From Pseudomonadota bacterium (GTDB lineage Bacteria > Pseudomonadota > Alphaproteobacteria > Rhodospirillales > Magnetospirillaceae), in assembly GCA_021847015.1 (NCBI GenBank), contig JAJZVW010000010.1, positions 48,852 to 112,851 on the forward strand: DNA of 64,000 bases, given 5' to 3'. The first letter of the stretch is position 1. Each line of letters opens with the position of its first letter. Below, piece after piece: positions 20,081-28,960 of this stretch. Both the position numbers and the translations under genes were made by a program. The notes below the pieces were generated by a model, which was not told the DNA's origin, made no database searches, and saw only the letters and a list, made by a program, of their open reading frames with translations.

Positions 20081-20096
20081 CCGCGCGAAGGGCCGC

Positions 20097-20660
20097 CTAC
20101 TCCCACTCGGCGCGGTTGGACGTATCGACCTTCAACGGGGCGTTGCCGCAGGCCGGACACGGGGTTCCGGTGTCCAGGTAGTAGTCGAAGGGAATGAGGT
20201 CGCCCGAGCAGGTGGGGTGGCTCCACGCGGTGTAGCGGCTGGAACCGATCTTGCGGCCGGTGTCCTTTGCGGTGTTGGTGACGGTTGAGCGGATGTCGCC
20301 GAAGGTGAGGCCTTCCGTCTGGTCGAACAGGGTCGAAAGGTCCTGCCCGCCCAGTTCGGCGGAAAGGTCGAGGACGGATTTCACGTCCACCTTGTCCGCG
20401 ACCTTGCGGGCGGCGAGCGCCTCCAGGCGGGCGAAGCGGGCGGAATCCATGACCCGCACGTAGCTGGCGAATTTTCCGGTGGCGGTGCAGAGCATCGGCC
20501 ACACTTCGAGGCCTTGGCCGCGAAACTGCCGGCCGGTGCCGACCATGAACTGACGATCGAACGAGCCGTCGCCGCATGTCAGCGTGACGTAGCTGCCGGC
20601 CGTGGCCGGCCCGGCCACGGCAACGAGGGCAAGCAGGGTGACGGTCCGGATGAGGATCAT
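20097..20660 (-). CDS. Secreted hypothetical protein with cysteine pairs
   Basis: 187 residues. Starting at 20660 gives a clean signal peptide (MILIRTVTLLALVAVAGPATAG). The mature part has about six cysteines, including a C-terminal PCPACGN pair and HPTCSGDLIPFDYYLD, which suggests disulfides or a metal site. No family was recognised. It converges on tamB with a 16-base gap. Confidence 0.65.
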   Translation of the reverse strand: MILIRTVTLLALVAVAGPATAGSYVTLTCGDGSFDRQFMVGTGRQFRGQGLEVWPMLCTATGKFASYVRVMDSARFARLEALAARKVADKVDVKSVLDLSAELGGQDLSTLFDQTEGLTFGDIRSTVTNTAKDTGRKIGSSRYTAWSHPTCSGDLIPFDYYLDTGTPCPACGNAPLKVDTSNRAEWE

Positions 20661-20985
20661 TGGCCGATGATGCCAGACGGAGAAAGGCGCGTCATCCGCC
20701 GGTTGGGGGCAGCGGCCATTACGGATAGGGCCGGCTTCGCCGCGGGAGGCTGAAAATCGCCGGTTCCGGTGCCGGGCTTCCTTTCCGTCTCTCCAAAGTC
20801 GGTGTCGCGGGGACGGAAGTGAAGGGTCCTTGATAGGCCAGTCGGCAGGGGCCACCTCACCCTCTGCAATCCCAGGTTCCGCGTGCCGGGCTTTCGCCGC
20901 GGCTCCCGCGCGGCTCGGGCTTGACGAAGCCTGCCCGGCAGGGCGGCGCGGGTGATTCCTCTACACAGGTCTCTAGGAGAAACGC
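20661..20985. other. Intergenic region with the cold-shock gene leader
   Basis: 325 bases between two divergent genes, without a convincing ORF. It should hold the promoter and 5' leader of the cold-shock gene. A ribosome-binding site (TAGGAGAAACGC before ATG) is at its right end. TTGACG at 20921 could be a -35 element, but no good -10 follows. Confidence 0.4.
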
Positions 20986-21192
20986 ATGGCGGTCGGCATC
21001 GTTAAGTGGTTCAATACCACCAAAGGGTACGGATTCATCCAGCCGGAGGGCGGTGGCAACGACGTCTTCGTCCACGTCACGGCCGTGCAACGGGCGGGGA
21101 TGGACAAGCTGAACGAAGGACAGCGTGTGCGCTACGAACTGGTCCGGGACCGTGGCCGGGTCGCGGCCGGGAACCTGCAATTGGCGGACTGA
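20986..21192 (+). CDS. Cold-shock domain protein (CspA family)
   Basis: 68 residues, a single cold-shock domain. [19 protein letters not shown] contains the RNP1-type motif and DVFVHVTAV the RNP2-type motif, both for single-stranded RNA/DNA binding. The start is supported by AGGAG six bases upstream. A strong terminator follows, so it is monocistronic. It probably acts as an RNA chaperone; whether it is cold-induced cannot be told. Confidence 0.95.
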   Translation: MAVGIVKWFNTTKGYGFIQPEGGGNDVFVHVTAVQRAGMDKLNEGQRVRYELVRDRGRVAAGNLQLAD

Positions 21193-21222
21193 TGGGGTAT
21201 CCTCTTGCGGCATGCGTGCCGG

Positions 21223-21250
21223 CGGCCCCCGCGGGGGCCGTCTTTGTTTT
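21223..21250 (+). terminator. Rho-independent terminator of the cold-shock gene
   Basis: The perfect palindrome CGGCCCCCGCGGGGGCCG (21223-21240) is followed directly by TCTTTGTTTT, 30 bases after the stop codon. This is a textbook intrinsic terminator. Confidence 0.8.
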
Positions 21251-21262
21251 GCGAGGGGAATC

Positions 21263-21970
21263 ATGAAAGTGTGCGTCGCCGTTCGCCATGTCGCCTTCGA
21301 GGATCTTGGCCTCTTCGAAGAGGCGCTTGCCGAGCGGGACTTCACCATTCGGCAGATGGAGGCCGGCGTGGATGACCTTCGGTCGGCCGATCCTTTGGCC
21401 GCCGATCTGGTGGCGGTGCTGGGAGGCCCCATCGGCGCATACGAAGACGAGCTGTACCCGTTTCTCAAGGACGAGATCGCCCTGATCCAGGCGCGCTTGG
21501 ATGCCGGCCGGCCGACCGTCGGATTTTGCCTGGGCGCGCAACTGATGGCCCGCGCCCTGGGCGCCCGGGTCTATCCCAATCCCGCGGGCAAGGAAATCGG
21601 CTGGGGTCCCCTTACCTTGACCGGGGACGGCCGCACGTCGCCGTTGCGCGCGCTCGACGGCATCGACGTTCTGCACTGGCACGGCGACATCTTCGACCTT
21701 CCCCAGGGGACTCGGCGCCTCGCCTCGACCGACGTCACCCCCAACCAGGCCTTTTCCTTTGGCCGGACCGCGCTGGGCCTCCAGTTCCATCCCGAGGTCA
21801 CCGGGCGCGGCCTGGAACGCTGGTTCATCGGCCATGCGGCCGAGATTTCCCAGACAACCGGCGTCAGCGTTCCGGTCCTGCGGGAATCCACCCGGCGTTG
21901 TGCGCCAGCGCTGGAGCGTGCCGGCCGGGAGATGCTGTCCGCCTGGCTGGACGATGCTCTTTCCGCCTGA
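21263..21970 (+). CDS. Class I glutamine amidotransferase-like protein
   Basis: 235 residues. Visible motifs are AVLGGPIGAYED, the nucleophile elbow PTVGFCLGAQLMA (Cys89) and the catalytic His in LGLQFHPEVTG. It belongs to the free-standing GATase1 proteins often annotated as GMP-synthase-like, which hydrolyse glutamine or gamma-glutamyl compounds. The specific substrate is not known. ATG 21263 has GAGGGG eight bases upstream, which decides the start. Confidence 0.85.
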   Translation: MKVCVAVRHVAFEDLGLFEEALAERDFTIRQMEAGVDDLRSADPLAADLVAVLGGPIGAYEDELYPFLKDEIALIQARLDAGRPTVGFCLGAQLMARALGARVYPNPAGKEIGWGPLTLTGDGRTSPLRALDGIDVLHWHGDIFDLPQGTRRLASTDVTPNQAFSFGRTALGLQFHPEVTGRGLERWFIGHAAEISQTTGVSVPVLRESTRRCAPALERAGREMLSAWLDDALSA

Positions 21971-22012
21971 GGCGCCACGCTATCCATCATTCGGAAACGG
22001 CTGTATAGTTCG

Positions 22013-23167
22013 GTGAAACCGCCGGGTATGGCCATCGTTGCGGAAGGGTGCGACGTGACCGAGACCTTAAATCAAGTGGATGTCGCCCGCCTGCTCGCCA
22101 ACCCCGGCGGGGAGACCAGGGCGGAGATCGCGGGCAAGATCGCAGCGCAGCATCCCCGTCTCAGCGACCAGGAACGGCGCTTGGCCGAAGACATCTTTCG
22201 CGTCATGGCGAAGGACGCGGAGGTGCGTGTCCGCCAAGCCCTGTCCGTGCAGCTCAAGGACAACCCTCTGATTCCCCACGATCTGGCCCTTTCTCTGGCG
22301 CGGGACGTCGAGGCGGTGGCGCTGCCCATGCTGCGCTTCTCCGAAATCCTCACCGACGAGGATCTGGTCGAGATCGTCCGCAGCCAGGGCATCGAGAAGC
22401 AGGAGGCGGTGGCCCGGCGCAAGCACGTCTCGGCACCGGTCGCCGACGCGCTGGTGGAAGCCGGCGACGAGCGGGTGGTCGCCGTCCTGGTGGCGAACGA
22501 GGGCGCCGACCTCAGCCCCGGGACGCTCGATCGCGTGGTCGAAACGTTCGGGGCCAGTGACGCGGTGGGCCAACCGCTGGCCGCCCGCTCCAATTTGCCG
22601 GTGACGGTGGCCGAGCGCCTGATGGTGAGCATTTCCGACAACCTGCGCCGGCATTTGATGGGGCGTCGGGACCTTTCCCCCGAGGTGGCGGGGGCGCTGC
22701 TGATCCAGGCGCGTGAAATGGCGGTGTTGGGACTCACCGATACCCAGACCGACGTCGCCAAGCTGATCGACCACCTGCACCGCAACGGGCGCCTTACGCC
22801 CTCCATCATTCTCCGCGCGGTATGCATGGGGGACATGGTCTTCTTCGAAGCGGCGCTTGCCAGACTGGCGGGTGTGAGCGTGGAAAACGCCCGCGCCCTG
22901 ATTTACGACAGCGGCAATCTGGGCTTCGAGGCGCTGTTCGCCAAGGCGGCGATGCCCCGGGCCTTTTTCCGGGCCATGCGCGCGGCCATCGACGTTTCGC
23001 GCGACATGCGCTATGACGGAGGGCCGCATGATCGGGAACGGTTCTCGCGCCGGATGATCGAGAGGATTCTCACGCAGTACGGCGATCTCGGCGTCGAGTT
23101 CGAGACCGGCGACCTCGAATATCTGCTCGCCAAGATGAGCCAGCTTCCGGCAACCATGCCGCAGTAG
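22013..23167 (+). CDS. DUF2336-family alpha-helical repeat protein
   Basis: 384 residues, all alpha-helical with HEAT-like repeats: DAEVRVRQALSVQLKDNPLI, EAVARRKHVSAPVADALVEA, QPLAARSNLPVTVAERLM. This matches the DUF2336 proteins common in Rhodospirillales, of unknown function. No signal peptide or membrane segment. The start is uncertain: ATG 22013, ATG 22028 or GTG 22055 (which would give MTETLNQVDVARLLA) are all possible. The next three genes follow closely, suggesting one operon. Confidence 0.75.
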   Translation: MKPPGMAIVAEGCDVTETLNQVDVARLLANPGGETRAEIAGKIAAQHPRLSDQERRLAEDIFRVMAKDAEVRVRQALSVQLKDNPLIPHDLALSLARDVEAVALPMLRFSEILTDEDLVEIVRSQGIEKQEAVARRKHVSAPVADALVEAGDERVVAVLVANEGADLSPGTLDRVVETFGASDAVGQPLAARSNLPVTVAERLMVSISDNLRRHLMGRRDLSPEVAGALLIQAREMAVLGLTDTQTDVAKLIDHLHRNGRLTPSIILRAVCMGDMVFFEAALARLAGVSVENARALIYDSGNLGFEALFAKAAMPRAFFRAMRAAIDVSRDMRYDGGPHDRERFSRRMIERILTQYGDLGVEFETGDLEYLLAKMSQLPATMPQ

Positions 23168-23186
23168 TTAGGATCACGGTACAGGC

Positions 23187-24377
23187 ATGTCCAAGACCAC
23201 CACGACGGCAACCAAGCCGGCACCCAAGCCGGCAGTCAAGCCCGCCGACGAGGACGCCGCCAATCGCAAGGAAATCATCCGGAACATCAAGGGGCCGGTG
23301 GTCGAGCGGCTGGTGGGGCTCATTCCCGCGCTGGCCGCCTACGGCGACGTCTACACCACGGTGATGGCGAGCCCCGATCTGCTTCACGGCTGCCTACAGG
23401 TTTTCCGGAAGAATCGCGAATCCTTCCAGGACCTTCTGGTCGATGACGAGGGGCGGCCGGTCACCGACGACGACGCGCCGCTCAAGTGCCGGCGATCCGT
23501 GAACCAGATCGTCGGCATGGTGGTGCGCTCGGGCTGCAAGGCCTATGCGGAAAAGCGATGGGCGGCCAGCTCCGCTCCGCAGGCGAGGCCGGCGGTTCGG
23601 GCGGAAACCCGCTCATTGCTGGAAAAGCTTGCCGCCCTGGTGAGCGGCAAATGGACGGAGGCCGAGGCTCCCAAGCCGGCGGCCAGCCAGGCCGACCGCT
23701 TCTACGCCGCCATCAAGGATCACCTGGAACACGATTGGCAGGTGCCGCTGATCCCCTATTTCGCGGAGCTGCCGGTCAAGCTGCTGCACGAACTGGGGTC
23801 CGGCTGCACCACCTTGCACAATCCCGAAGCCATCGCCCAACTGGCCGATATCGGCCGCCACAACATGGATCAGGCGCGCAAGATCCTGTCCGACCAGATG
23901 ATGCGCGAGATGCTCGATACCCAGCCGCTGGCCGCCAAGGGAGTCGCCTTCCTGGGCAAGGACCGTTACGAGTTCCTGCATTCGGCCGTCTACGATCGCA
24001 TGGGCGAGAAGTTCTGGGACATGTGTACCGATTGCGACCGCCTGGAGGCGATGGAGGAGAAGAACGCCAAGGACCTGGAGCAGATGGCGGAATTCCTCCA
24101 CATCATCTCGGCGGAAACCATCAACCGGCTTACCGACTACCTCCCGTTGGGCCATATCGCCGTTTTTCTGAGAATCGCCAGCCAACGGCTTGGAGACGAG
24201 AAATTCGCCGAGATTTTCGGGGCGCCGGGCAACAAGAAGCTCGTCAAGATCTTCTGCGAAAAGACCTCGGCCTACAAACTCGACCCCGCCAAGCCTCTTG
24301 AGGATCTCGAAAGCAGGTTGCCGGATCTTTTCGGCGCCTACCTTCGCGCTCCGGCCGATTTCGAACGGGGATTGTGA
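23187..24377 (+). CDS. Conserved hypothetical protein, helical, unknown function
   Basis: 396 residues. A Lys/Pro/Ala-rich N-terminus (about 1-30) and a second low-complexity linker (about 130-165) flank helical domains, so the protein looks like two folded parts joined by flexible linkers. It is soluble, with no signal peptide. No catalytic motif was recognised. It lies 19 bases after the DUF2336 gene and overlaps the next gene by four bases (GTGA), so it belongs to the same operon. A role in the same signalling process as the HPt-like protein is a guess from context. Confidence 0.65.
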   Translation: MSKTTTTATKPAPKPAVKPADEDAANRKEIIRNIKGPVVERLVGLIPALAAYGDVYTTVMASPDLLHGCLQVFRKNRESFQDLLVDDEGRPVTDDDAPLKCRRSVNQIVGMVVRSGCKAYAEKRWAASSAPQARPAVRAETRSLLEKLAALVSGKWTEAEAPKPAASQADRFYAAIKDHLEHDWQVPLIPYFAELPVKLLHELGSGCTTLHNPEAIAQLADIGRHNMDQARKILSDQMMREMLDTQPLAAKGVAFLGKDRYEFLHSAVYDRMGEKFWDMCTDCDRLEAMEEKNAKDLEQMAEFLHIISAETINRLTDYLPLGHIAVFLRIASQRLGDEKFAEIFGAPGNKKLVKIFCEKTSAYKLDPAKPLEDLESRLPDLFGAYLRAPADFERGL

Positions 24378-24709
24378 CCATGGGGCGCGGCGCCGCGTCG
24401 GAATGGGACGTTCCCGCCGGGCTCGAGGATCTGTTGCCGCGTTTTCTCGACGAAATGATGACGGACGGCCTGCGGCTCCCCTTGCTGGCGGGGGATTCCG
24501 GCGCCCTCGCCGAGCAGGCCCACATCATGCGCGGCAAATGCATGATGTTCGGCGACACCGTCACGTCGGCGCTGTTGCGCGAACTCGAGACGGCGGCGGA
24601 ATCCGGTTCGCCGGCGGCGCGGGACCGGGTGATCGACCGGATCGTCGAACGGGTGACGGGGTTGGGGATGTCCTTGCGTCCCCGATCCGGCGCCGCCGGA
24701 AGCCCATGA
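24374..24709 (+). CDS. Small HPt-domain-like protein
   Basis: 111 residues if the GTG at 24374 is used (four-base overlap with the preceding stop) or 109 from ATG 24380. The helix AEQAHIMRGKCMMFGDTVTS matches the histidine phosphotransfer pattern AHxxKGxxxxxG, with Arg in place of Lys, which suggests a free-standing phosphorelay intermediate. No kinase or receiver adjoins it. The C-terminus overlaps the Rrf2 gene start by four bases. The HPt assignment rests on this one motif and its helical context. Confidence 0.5.
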   Translation: MTMGRGAASEWDVPAGLEDLLPRFLDEMMTDGLRLPLLAGDSGALAEQAHIMRGKCMMFGDTVTSALLRELETAAESGSPAARDRVIDRIVERVTGLGMSLRPRSGAAGSP

Positions 24710-25092
24710 AGATCACCCAGTTCACCGATTATTCGCTAAGACTCCTGCTGCATCTCGCGCACAATCGCGAGCGCGCGGTCACCGTGCGCGAGGTGGCCGA
24801 TTATTACGGAATATCGGCGGACCACCTGAAAAAGATCGTGCGCCAGCTCGCCGAACTCGGCCATGTCCGGACGGTGCGGGGGAAGAACGGGGGGCTTCTT
24901 CTGGCCCGCGACCCCAAGGACATCAATCTTGGCCGCCTGTTCCGGGACGAGGAAAACCTGGCCCTGCTTCCCTGCTTTGAAGGGGATGGCCGCTGTCCGG
25001 TCCGGGACTGCAAGCTGCGCGGGCTGGTGGATCGGGCGCTGGATGCCTTTCTGGCGGTGCTGGAGGGGCAGACCCTGGGGGATATTCTTTAA
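24706..25092 (+). CDS. Rrf2-family Fe-S transcriptional regulator, NsrR-like
   Basis: 128 residues. MKITQFTDYSLRLLLHLA and VREVADYYGISADHLKKIV are the winged-helix part of the NsrR branch of Rrf2 proteins. Three cysteines (Cys90, Cys97, Cys102; CFEGDGRCPVRDC) match the Fe-S ligand region, although the spacing differs a little from E. coli NsrR. It probably senses nitric oxide or redox state. It is the last gene of the 22-25 kb group and converges on epmA. Confidence 0.85.
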   Translation: MKITQFTDYSLRLLLHLAHNRERAVTVREVADYYGISADHLKKIVRQLAELGHVRTVRGKNGGLLLARDPKDINLGRLFRDEENLALLPCFEGDGRCPVRDCKLRGLVDRALDAFLAVLEGQTLGDIL

Positions 25093-25102
25093 TCTGGATA
25101 TC

Positions 25103-26146
25103 TTACCCCACCGGCGCCCACAGGACGTCGTCGATGGATTCGGCCCCGGTCAGCAGCATCACCAGCCGGTCGAAGCCGAGCGCGATGCCGGCGCTGGCCG
25201 GCATGCCGAGGGCAAGGGCGGCGAGGAAATCGGCGTCGATGGGGTAGCGCTCCCCGTAGAGGGCCTCCTTGAGATCCATGTCGGCCGCGAAGCGGCGGGC
25301 CTGCTCGGCCGCATCCGTCAGTTCGTCGAAGGCGTTCGCCAATTCGACGCCGCACGCGTACAGCTCGAACCGCTCCGCCACGCGGGGATCGGCTTGCGAC
25401 GGGCGGGCGAGCGCGGCCATCGACACCGGGTAGTGATGGAGGATCGTGGGAACTCTCTCGCCGAGATGGGGTTCGATGCGGTCCAGCATGATCTTGAAGA
25501 ACACGTCCTCCCAGCGGTCGCCGTCGCTCACCGAGATGCCGATGCGCCGCGCCTGGGCCGCCAGCAAGCCGGTCTCGGGGGCCAGCGGGTCCGGGGCGGT
25601 GGCGAGCACGTCGATGCCCGCGTACTGGGCGAACGCCTCGGCCACCGACAGCCGGCGCCAGGGCGCGAACGGATCGCAGGCGCGCCCCTGGCGCCGCAGC
25701 AACGGCACCCCGGCCTCGCGGGCGCAGGCGCGCACGAGCGCTTCGGTGTCGGCGATAAGCCGATCGAGGCCAGCGCCGGCACGGTACCATTCGAGCATGG
25801 TGAATTCGGGGTGGTGGGTGGCCGAGCGCTCGGCGTTGCGGAAGACGCGCGCCATCTGCCAGATGCGGGGAAGACCCGCCACCAGCAGCTTCTTCATGGC
25901 GAATTCCGGGCTGGTGTGAAGATAGAAGGGGCGTCCCGGACCGCCATAGGGATCGGTCAGCGTGGTGCCGAAGGCCTGAAGATGGGGTTCAAGGCCGGGA
26001 GAGACCTGAAGGCAGGGAGTCTCGACCTCGACGAAATCCCGTTCGGAAAAGAAGCGGCGCACGGCGCCGACCGCCCTCGACCGGGTTTCGAGATTTCCCA
26101 TTCGGCTCGCCAGCGCCTCCGGCCGCCACCATTCTTTGCCCGCCAT
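25103..26146 (-). CDS. epmA: EF-P--(R)-beta-lysine ligase EpmA
   Basis: 347 residues, class II lysyl-tRNA-synthetase-like catalytic core without the anticodon domain, the hallmark of EpmA/PoxA/GenX. Class II motifs are visible: EVETPCLQVSPG, HTSPEFAMKKLL, FRNAERSATHHPEFTMLEWY and ALGFDRLVMLL. It attaches beta-lysine to EF-P. The start at 26146 is preferred over ATG 26152 because AGGGA then sits six bases upstream. It is divergent from epmB; efp follows epmB, so the whole modification module is together. Confidence 0.95.
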   Translation of the reverse strand: MAGKEWWRPEALASRMGNLETRSRAVGAVRRFFSERDFVEVETPCLQVSPGLEPHLQAFGTTLTDPYGGPGRPFYLHTSPEFAMKKLLVAGLPRIWQMARVFRNAERSATHHPEFTMLEWYRAGAGLDRLIADTEALVRACAREAGVPLLRRQGRACDPFAPWRRLSVAEAFAQYAGIDVLATAPDPLAPETGLLAAQARRIGISVSDGDRWEDVFFKIMLDRIEPHLGERVPTILHHYPVSMAALARPSQADPRVAERFELYACGVELANAFDELTDAAEQARRFAADMDLKEALYGERYPIDADFLAALALGMPASAGIALGFDRLVMLLTGAESIDDVLWAPVG

Positions 26147-26253
26147 CGCCATTCCCTGTATGACATTCCGCTGCGCGGCCCCGTCGCCGTCGCCGTCGCC
26201 GTTCCCATTTCCGGACGGCGGCGGACGGATGCCAAATGAGACCAGCATAGCCA

Positions 26254-27318
26254 ATGTCCGCCGATCCCGCTCCCGTTCACCGGCGCACCCTGCGCACCCC
26301 CGCCGATCTCGTCTCCGCCGGGCTGGCGGCGCCGGCCGATGTTCCCGCGTTGGCGGCGGTGGCCGGGCGCTACGCCGTGGCGGTGCCGCCCGCCCTGGCG
26401 GATCTCATCGACCGGTCCCGGCCGGACGACCCCATCGCCCGGCAGGTCGTCCCATCGGCGGCGGAGCTGGAGGAGACCGCCGAGGACCGCTCCGACCCCA
26501 TCGGCGACGAGTCCTACTCCCCGGTGGCGGGCGTGGTCCACCGTTATCCCGACCGCGTGCTGCTGAAGCCGCTGCTGGTGTGCCCGGTCTATTGCCGTTT
26601 CTGTTTCCGGCGCGAGAGGGTGGGGCACGCGGACGGGACGCTGTCCGAGGCCGAGATGGACCGGGCGCTGGCGTATGTCGCGGGCGCCACGGCGGTGCGC
26701 GAGGTGATCCTGACGGGCGGCGACCCGCTGATGTTGCCGGCCGGCCGCATCGCCGTGCTGACCGAAAAACTGTGCCGCCTCCCCCATGTGGAGGTGGTGC
26801 GCTGGCATTCGCGTCTCCCCGTGGCCGCTCCCGAGCGCGTCGATGCCGCCCTGGCGCGGGCGTTGCGGCCGCCGGAGGATTCCGAGGTCGGGGTCTGGGT
26901 CGCGGTGCACGCCAACCATCCCCGCGAATTGTCCCCCGCCACCCGCAAGGCGCTGCGGGTTCTGGCCGCATCCGGCCTCGCCCTGGTGTCGCAGACGGTG
27001 CTGCTGAAAGGCGTGAACGACGATCCCCAAGTGCTGGAGGCGCTCTTTCGCGCCCTGGTGCGCAACGGGGTCAAGCCGTATTATCTCCACCATCCCGACC
27101 TCGCCCGCGGCACCGCCCATTTCCGGTTGAGCCTGGCCGAGGGACGGGCCATCGTCGCCGCCCTGCGCGGCCGGTTGACCGGGATCGCCCAGCCCACCTA
27201 CGTGCTGGATATTCCCGGCGGGGCCGGCAAGGTCCCGGTCGGTCCCGAATACTGGGACGAGGATGCCGGCATCGTCCGGGATTGGACCGGGCGGGGGCAC
27301 CGCTATCCGCCGGAGTGA
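26254..27318 (+). CDS. epmB: L-lysine 2,3-aminomutase EpmB (EF-P modification)
   Basis: 354 residues, radical-SAM enzyme with the CxxxCxxC motif at Cys110/Cys114/Cys117 (CPVYCRFCFRR) and VILTGGDPLML. Family members use PLP and SAM to turn L-lysine into beta-lysine. The short length compared with catabolic lysine aminomutases, plus the position between epmA and efp, points to the EF-P pathway. Confidence 0.95.
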   Translation: MSADPAPVHRRTLRTPADLVSAGLAAPADVPALAAVAGRYAVAVPPALADLIDRSRPDDPIARQVVPSAAELEETAEDRSDPIGDESYSPVAGVVHRYPDRVLLKPLLVCPVYCRFCFRRERVGHADGTLSEAEMDRALAYVAGATAVREVILTGGDPLMLPAGRIAVLTEKLCRLPHVEVVRWHSRLPVAAPERVDAALARALRPPEDSEVGVWVAVHANHPRELSPATRKALRVLAASGLALVSQTVLLKGVNDDPQVLEALFRALVRNGVKPYYLHHPDLARGTAHFRLSLAEGRAIVAALRGRLTGIAQPTYVLDIPGGAGKVPVGPEYWDEDAGIVRDWTGRGHRYPPE

Positions 27319-27427
27319 GGCGAGCGGAGGCCGCCTATTCGTCCGCGCCGTCCCTGCGCGGGTTGCTATCGCCGGGGCAACCTGCTAGCTTCCGCGCCAC
27401 TTTTTCCGGCAGGAACGGGCTTAATCC

Positions 27428-27991
27428 ATGAAGATCAACGCCAACCTCATGCGCCCAGGCTACATCATCGAGCACAATGGGAAGCAGTGGGCGATCCTGA
27501 AGACCCAGATCGTGCAGCCCGGCAAGGGCGGCGCCTTCATCACCGTCGAAATGCGCGACATCCGCACCGGCATCAAGAGCAACGAGCGCTGGCGCACCGC
27601 CGACACCGTGGAGAAGTGCAACGTCGAGGAAAAGGAATGCACGTTCCTGTTCGGCGACGGCGACACGCTGACGTTCATGGACAGCGAGACCTTCGAGCAG
27701 TTCGGCCTGTCCCGGGACGTCCTGGGCGAATCGGCGGCATTCCTGCAGGACGGCATGGTGGTCGAGGTGGATTTCGTCGAAGGCTCGCCGGTCAGCGTGT
27801 CGCTGCCCGAGAAGGTGGTGATGACGGTGGTCGAGGCCGATCCCGTGGTGAGGGGGCAGACCGCCGCGTCCTCGTATAAGCCGGCCAAGCTTGAGAACGG
27901 TCTCAAGGTCATGGTGCCGCCGTTCGTCGAGCAGGGTGAGAAGATCGTCGTCGCAACGGCCGATTGCTCCTACGTCGAACGGGCGAAATAG
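27428..27991 (+). CDS. efp: Translation elongation factor P
   Basis: 187 residues, three-domain EF-P. The modified loop VQPGKGGAF places the acceptor at Lys33, the site beta-lysylated by EpmA. EF-P relieves ribosome stalling at polyproline. Its presence fits this window, where several proteins are proline-rich (for example those at 28961-29998 and 62833-64000). Confidence 0.97.
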   Translation: MKINANLMRPGYIIEHNGKQWAILKTQIVQPGKGGAFITVEMRDIRTGIKSNERWRTADTVEKCNVEEKECTFLFGDGDTLTFMDSETFEQFGLSRDVLGESAAFLQDGMVVEVDFVEGSPVSVSLPEKVVMTVVEADPVVRGQTAASSYKPAKLENGLKVMVPPFVEQGEKIVVATADCSYVERAK

Positions 27992-28016
27992 GAATTCCGA
28001 CTGGAAAGGCCTTGCC

Positions 28017-28841
28017 GTGATCGTCCGTTCAGCCATTCTCAACGTCATGATGAACGCGGCCCGCAAGGCCGCCCGCGGCTTGGTGCGCGATTTCGGCGAG
28101 GTCGAGAACCTCCAGGTGTCCCTCAAGGGGCCGTCGGATTTCGTGTCTTCGGCCGACCTGAAGACCGAGAAGGTCCTCCGCCAGGAACTCCAGAAGGCGC
28201 GGCCGGGGTTCGGCTTCCTGATGGAGGAGGGCGGCGAGGTCGGCGGCGACGACAAGAGCCACCGCTGGATCATCGACCCCATCGACGGAACCACCAACTT
28301 CCTCCACGGAATTCCGCATTTCGCCATTTCCGTCGGCCTGGAGCGGGACGGCGAGATCATTGCCGGAATCATCTACGAGCCGGTGCATGACGAGATGTTC
28401 CACGCCGAAAAGGGCGCCGGAGCCTACCTTAACGAACGGCGCCTGCGGGTGTCCGCCCGCCGCAAGATGGACGAGGCGATCTTCGCCACGGGCATTCCCT
28501 TCAAGGGCCGTCCCGGCCATGCCCAGTTCCTGGGCGACGTCGCCGCGGTGATGGCCAATTGCGCCGGCATCCGCCGCTTCGGTTCGGCCGCCCTCGATCT
28601 CGCCTATGTGGCGGCCGGCCGCTACGAAGGGTATTGGGAGGAAGGCATCCGTCCCTGGGACATCGCCGCGGGCATCGTCATGGTGCGCGAGGCGGGCGGC
28701 TACGTCACCGATCTGGACGGCAAATCCGATATGCTGGCCAAAGGCGAGGTCGTCGCCGCCAACGACCATTTGCAGCGGCCGTTGCTGGCGTTGCTGCGCG
28801 GCGCGCGCGATGCCCTGGCCGCGAAGGACGCCCGCGCCTGA
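28017..28841 (+). CDS. suhB: Inositol monophosphatase family protein (SuhB-like)
   Basis: 274 residues. Metal/phosphate motifs are WIIDPIDGTTNFLHG and the C-terminal RPWDIAAGIVMVREAGG. The GTG start at 28017 is chosen because it begins IVRSAILNVMMNAARKA, the usual SuhB opening, with GGAAAGG about eight bases upstream; a start at ATG 28047 would lose that. It dephosphorylates inositol-1-phosphate or a similar substrate, and SuhB also affects rRNA transcription in enterics. It sits 25 bases after efp. Confidence 0.93.
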   Translation: MIVRSAILNVMMNAARKAARGLVRDFGEVENLQVSLKGPSDFVSSADLKTEKVLRQELQKARPGFGFLMEEGGEVGGDDKSHRWIIDPIDGTTNFLHGIPHFAISVGLERDGEIIAGIIYEPVHDEMFHAEKGAGAYLNERRLRVSARRKMDEAIFATGIPFKGRPGHAQFLGDVAAVMANCAGIRRFGSAALDLAYVAAGRYEGYWEEGIRPWDIAAGIVMVREAGGYVTDLDGKSDMLAKGEVVAANDHLQRPLLALLRGARDALAAKDARA

Positions 28842-28960
28842 CGGCGCCTTCGGCTCGGGTTGCGCCTGTACCCCCACGATCATGTGGCTATTGTTAGCGG
28901 TATGGCTATCAGCTAGTGTTTCCCAGGCGACGGCCTAGAAACCCAGGGGAACCCGTTCCT

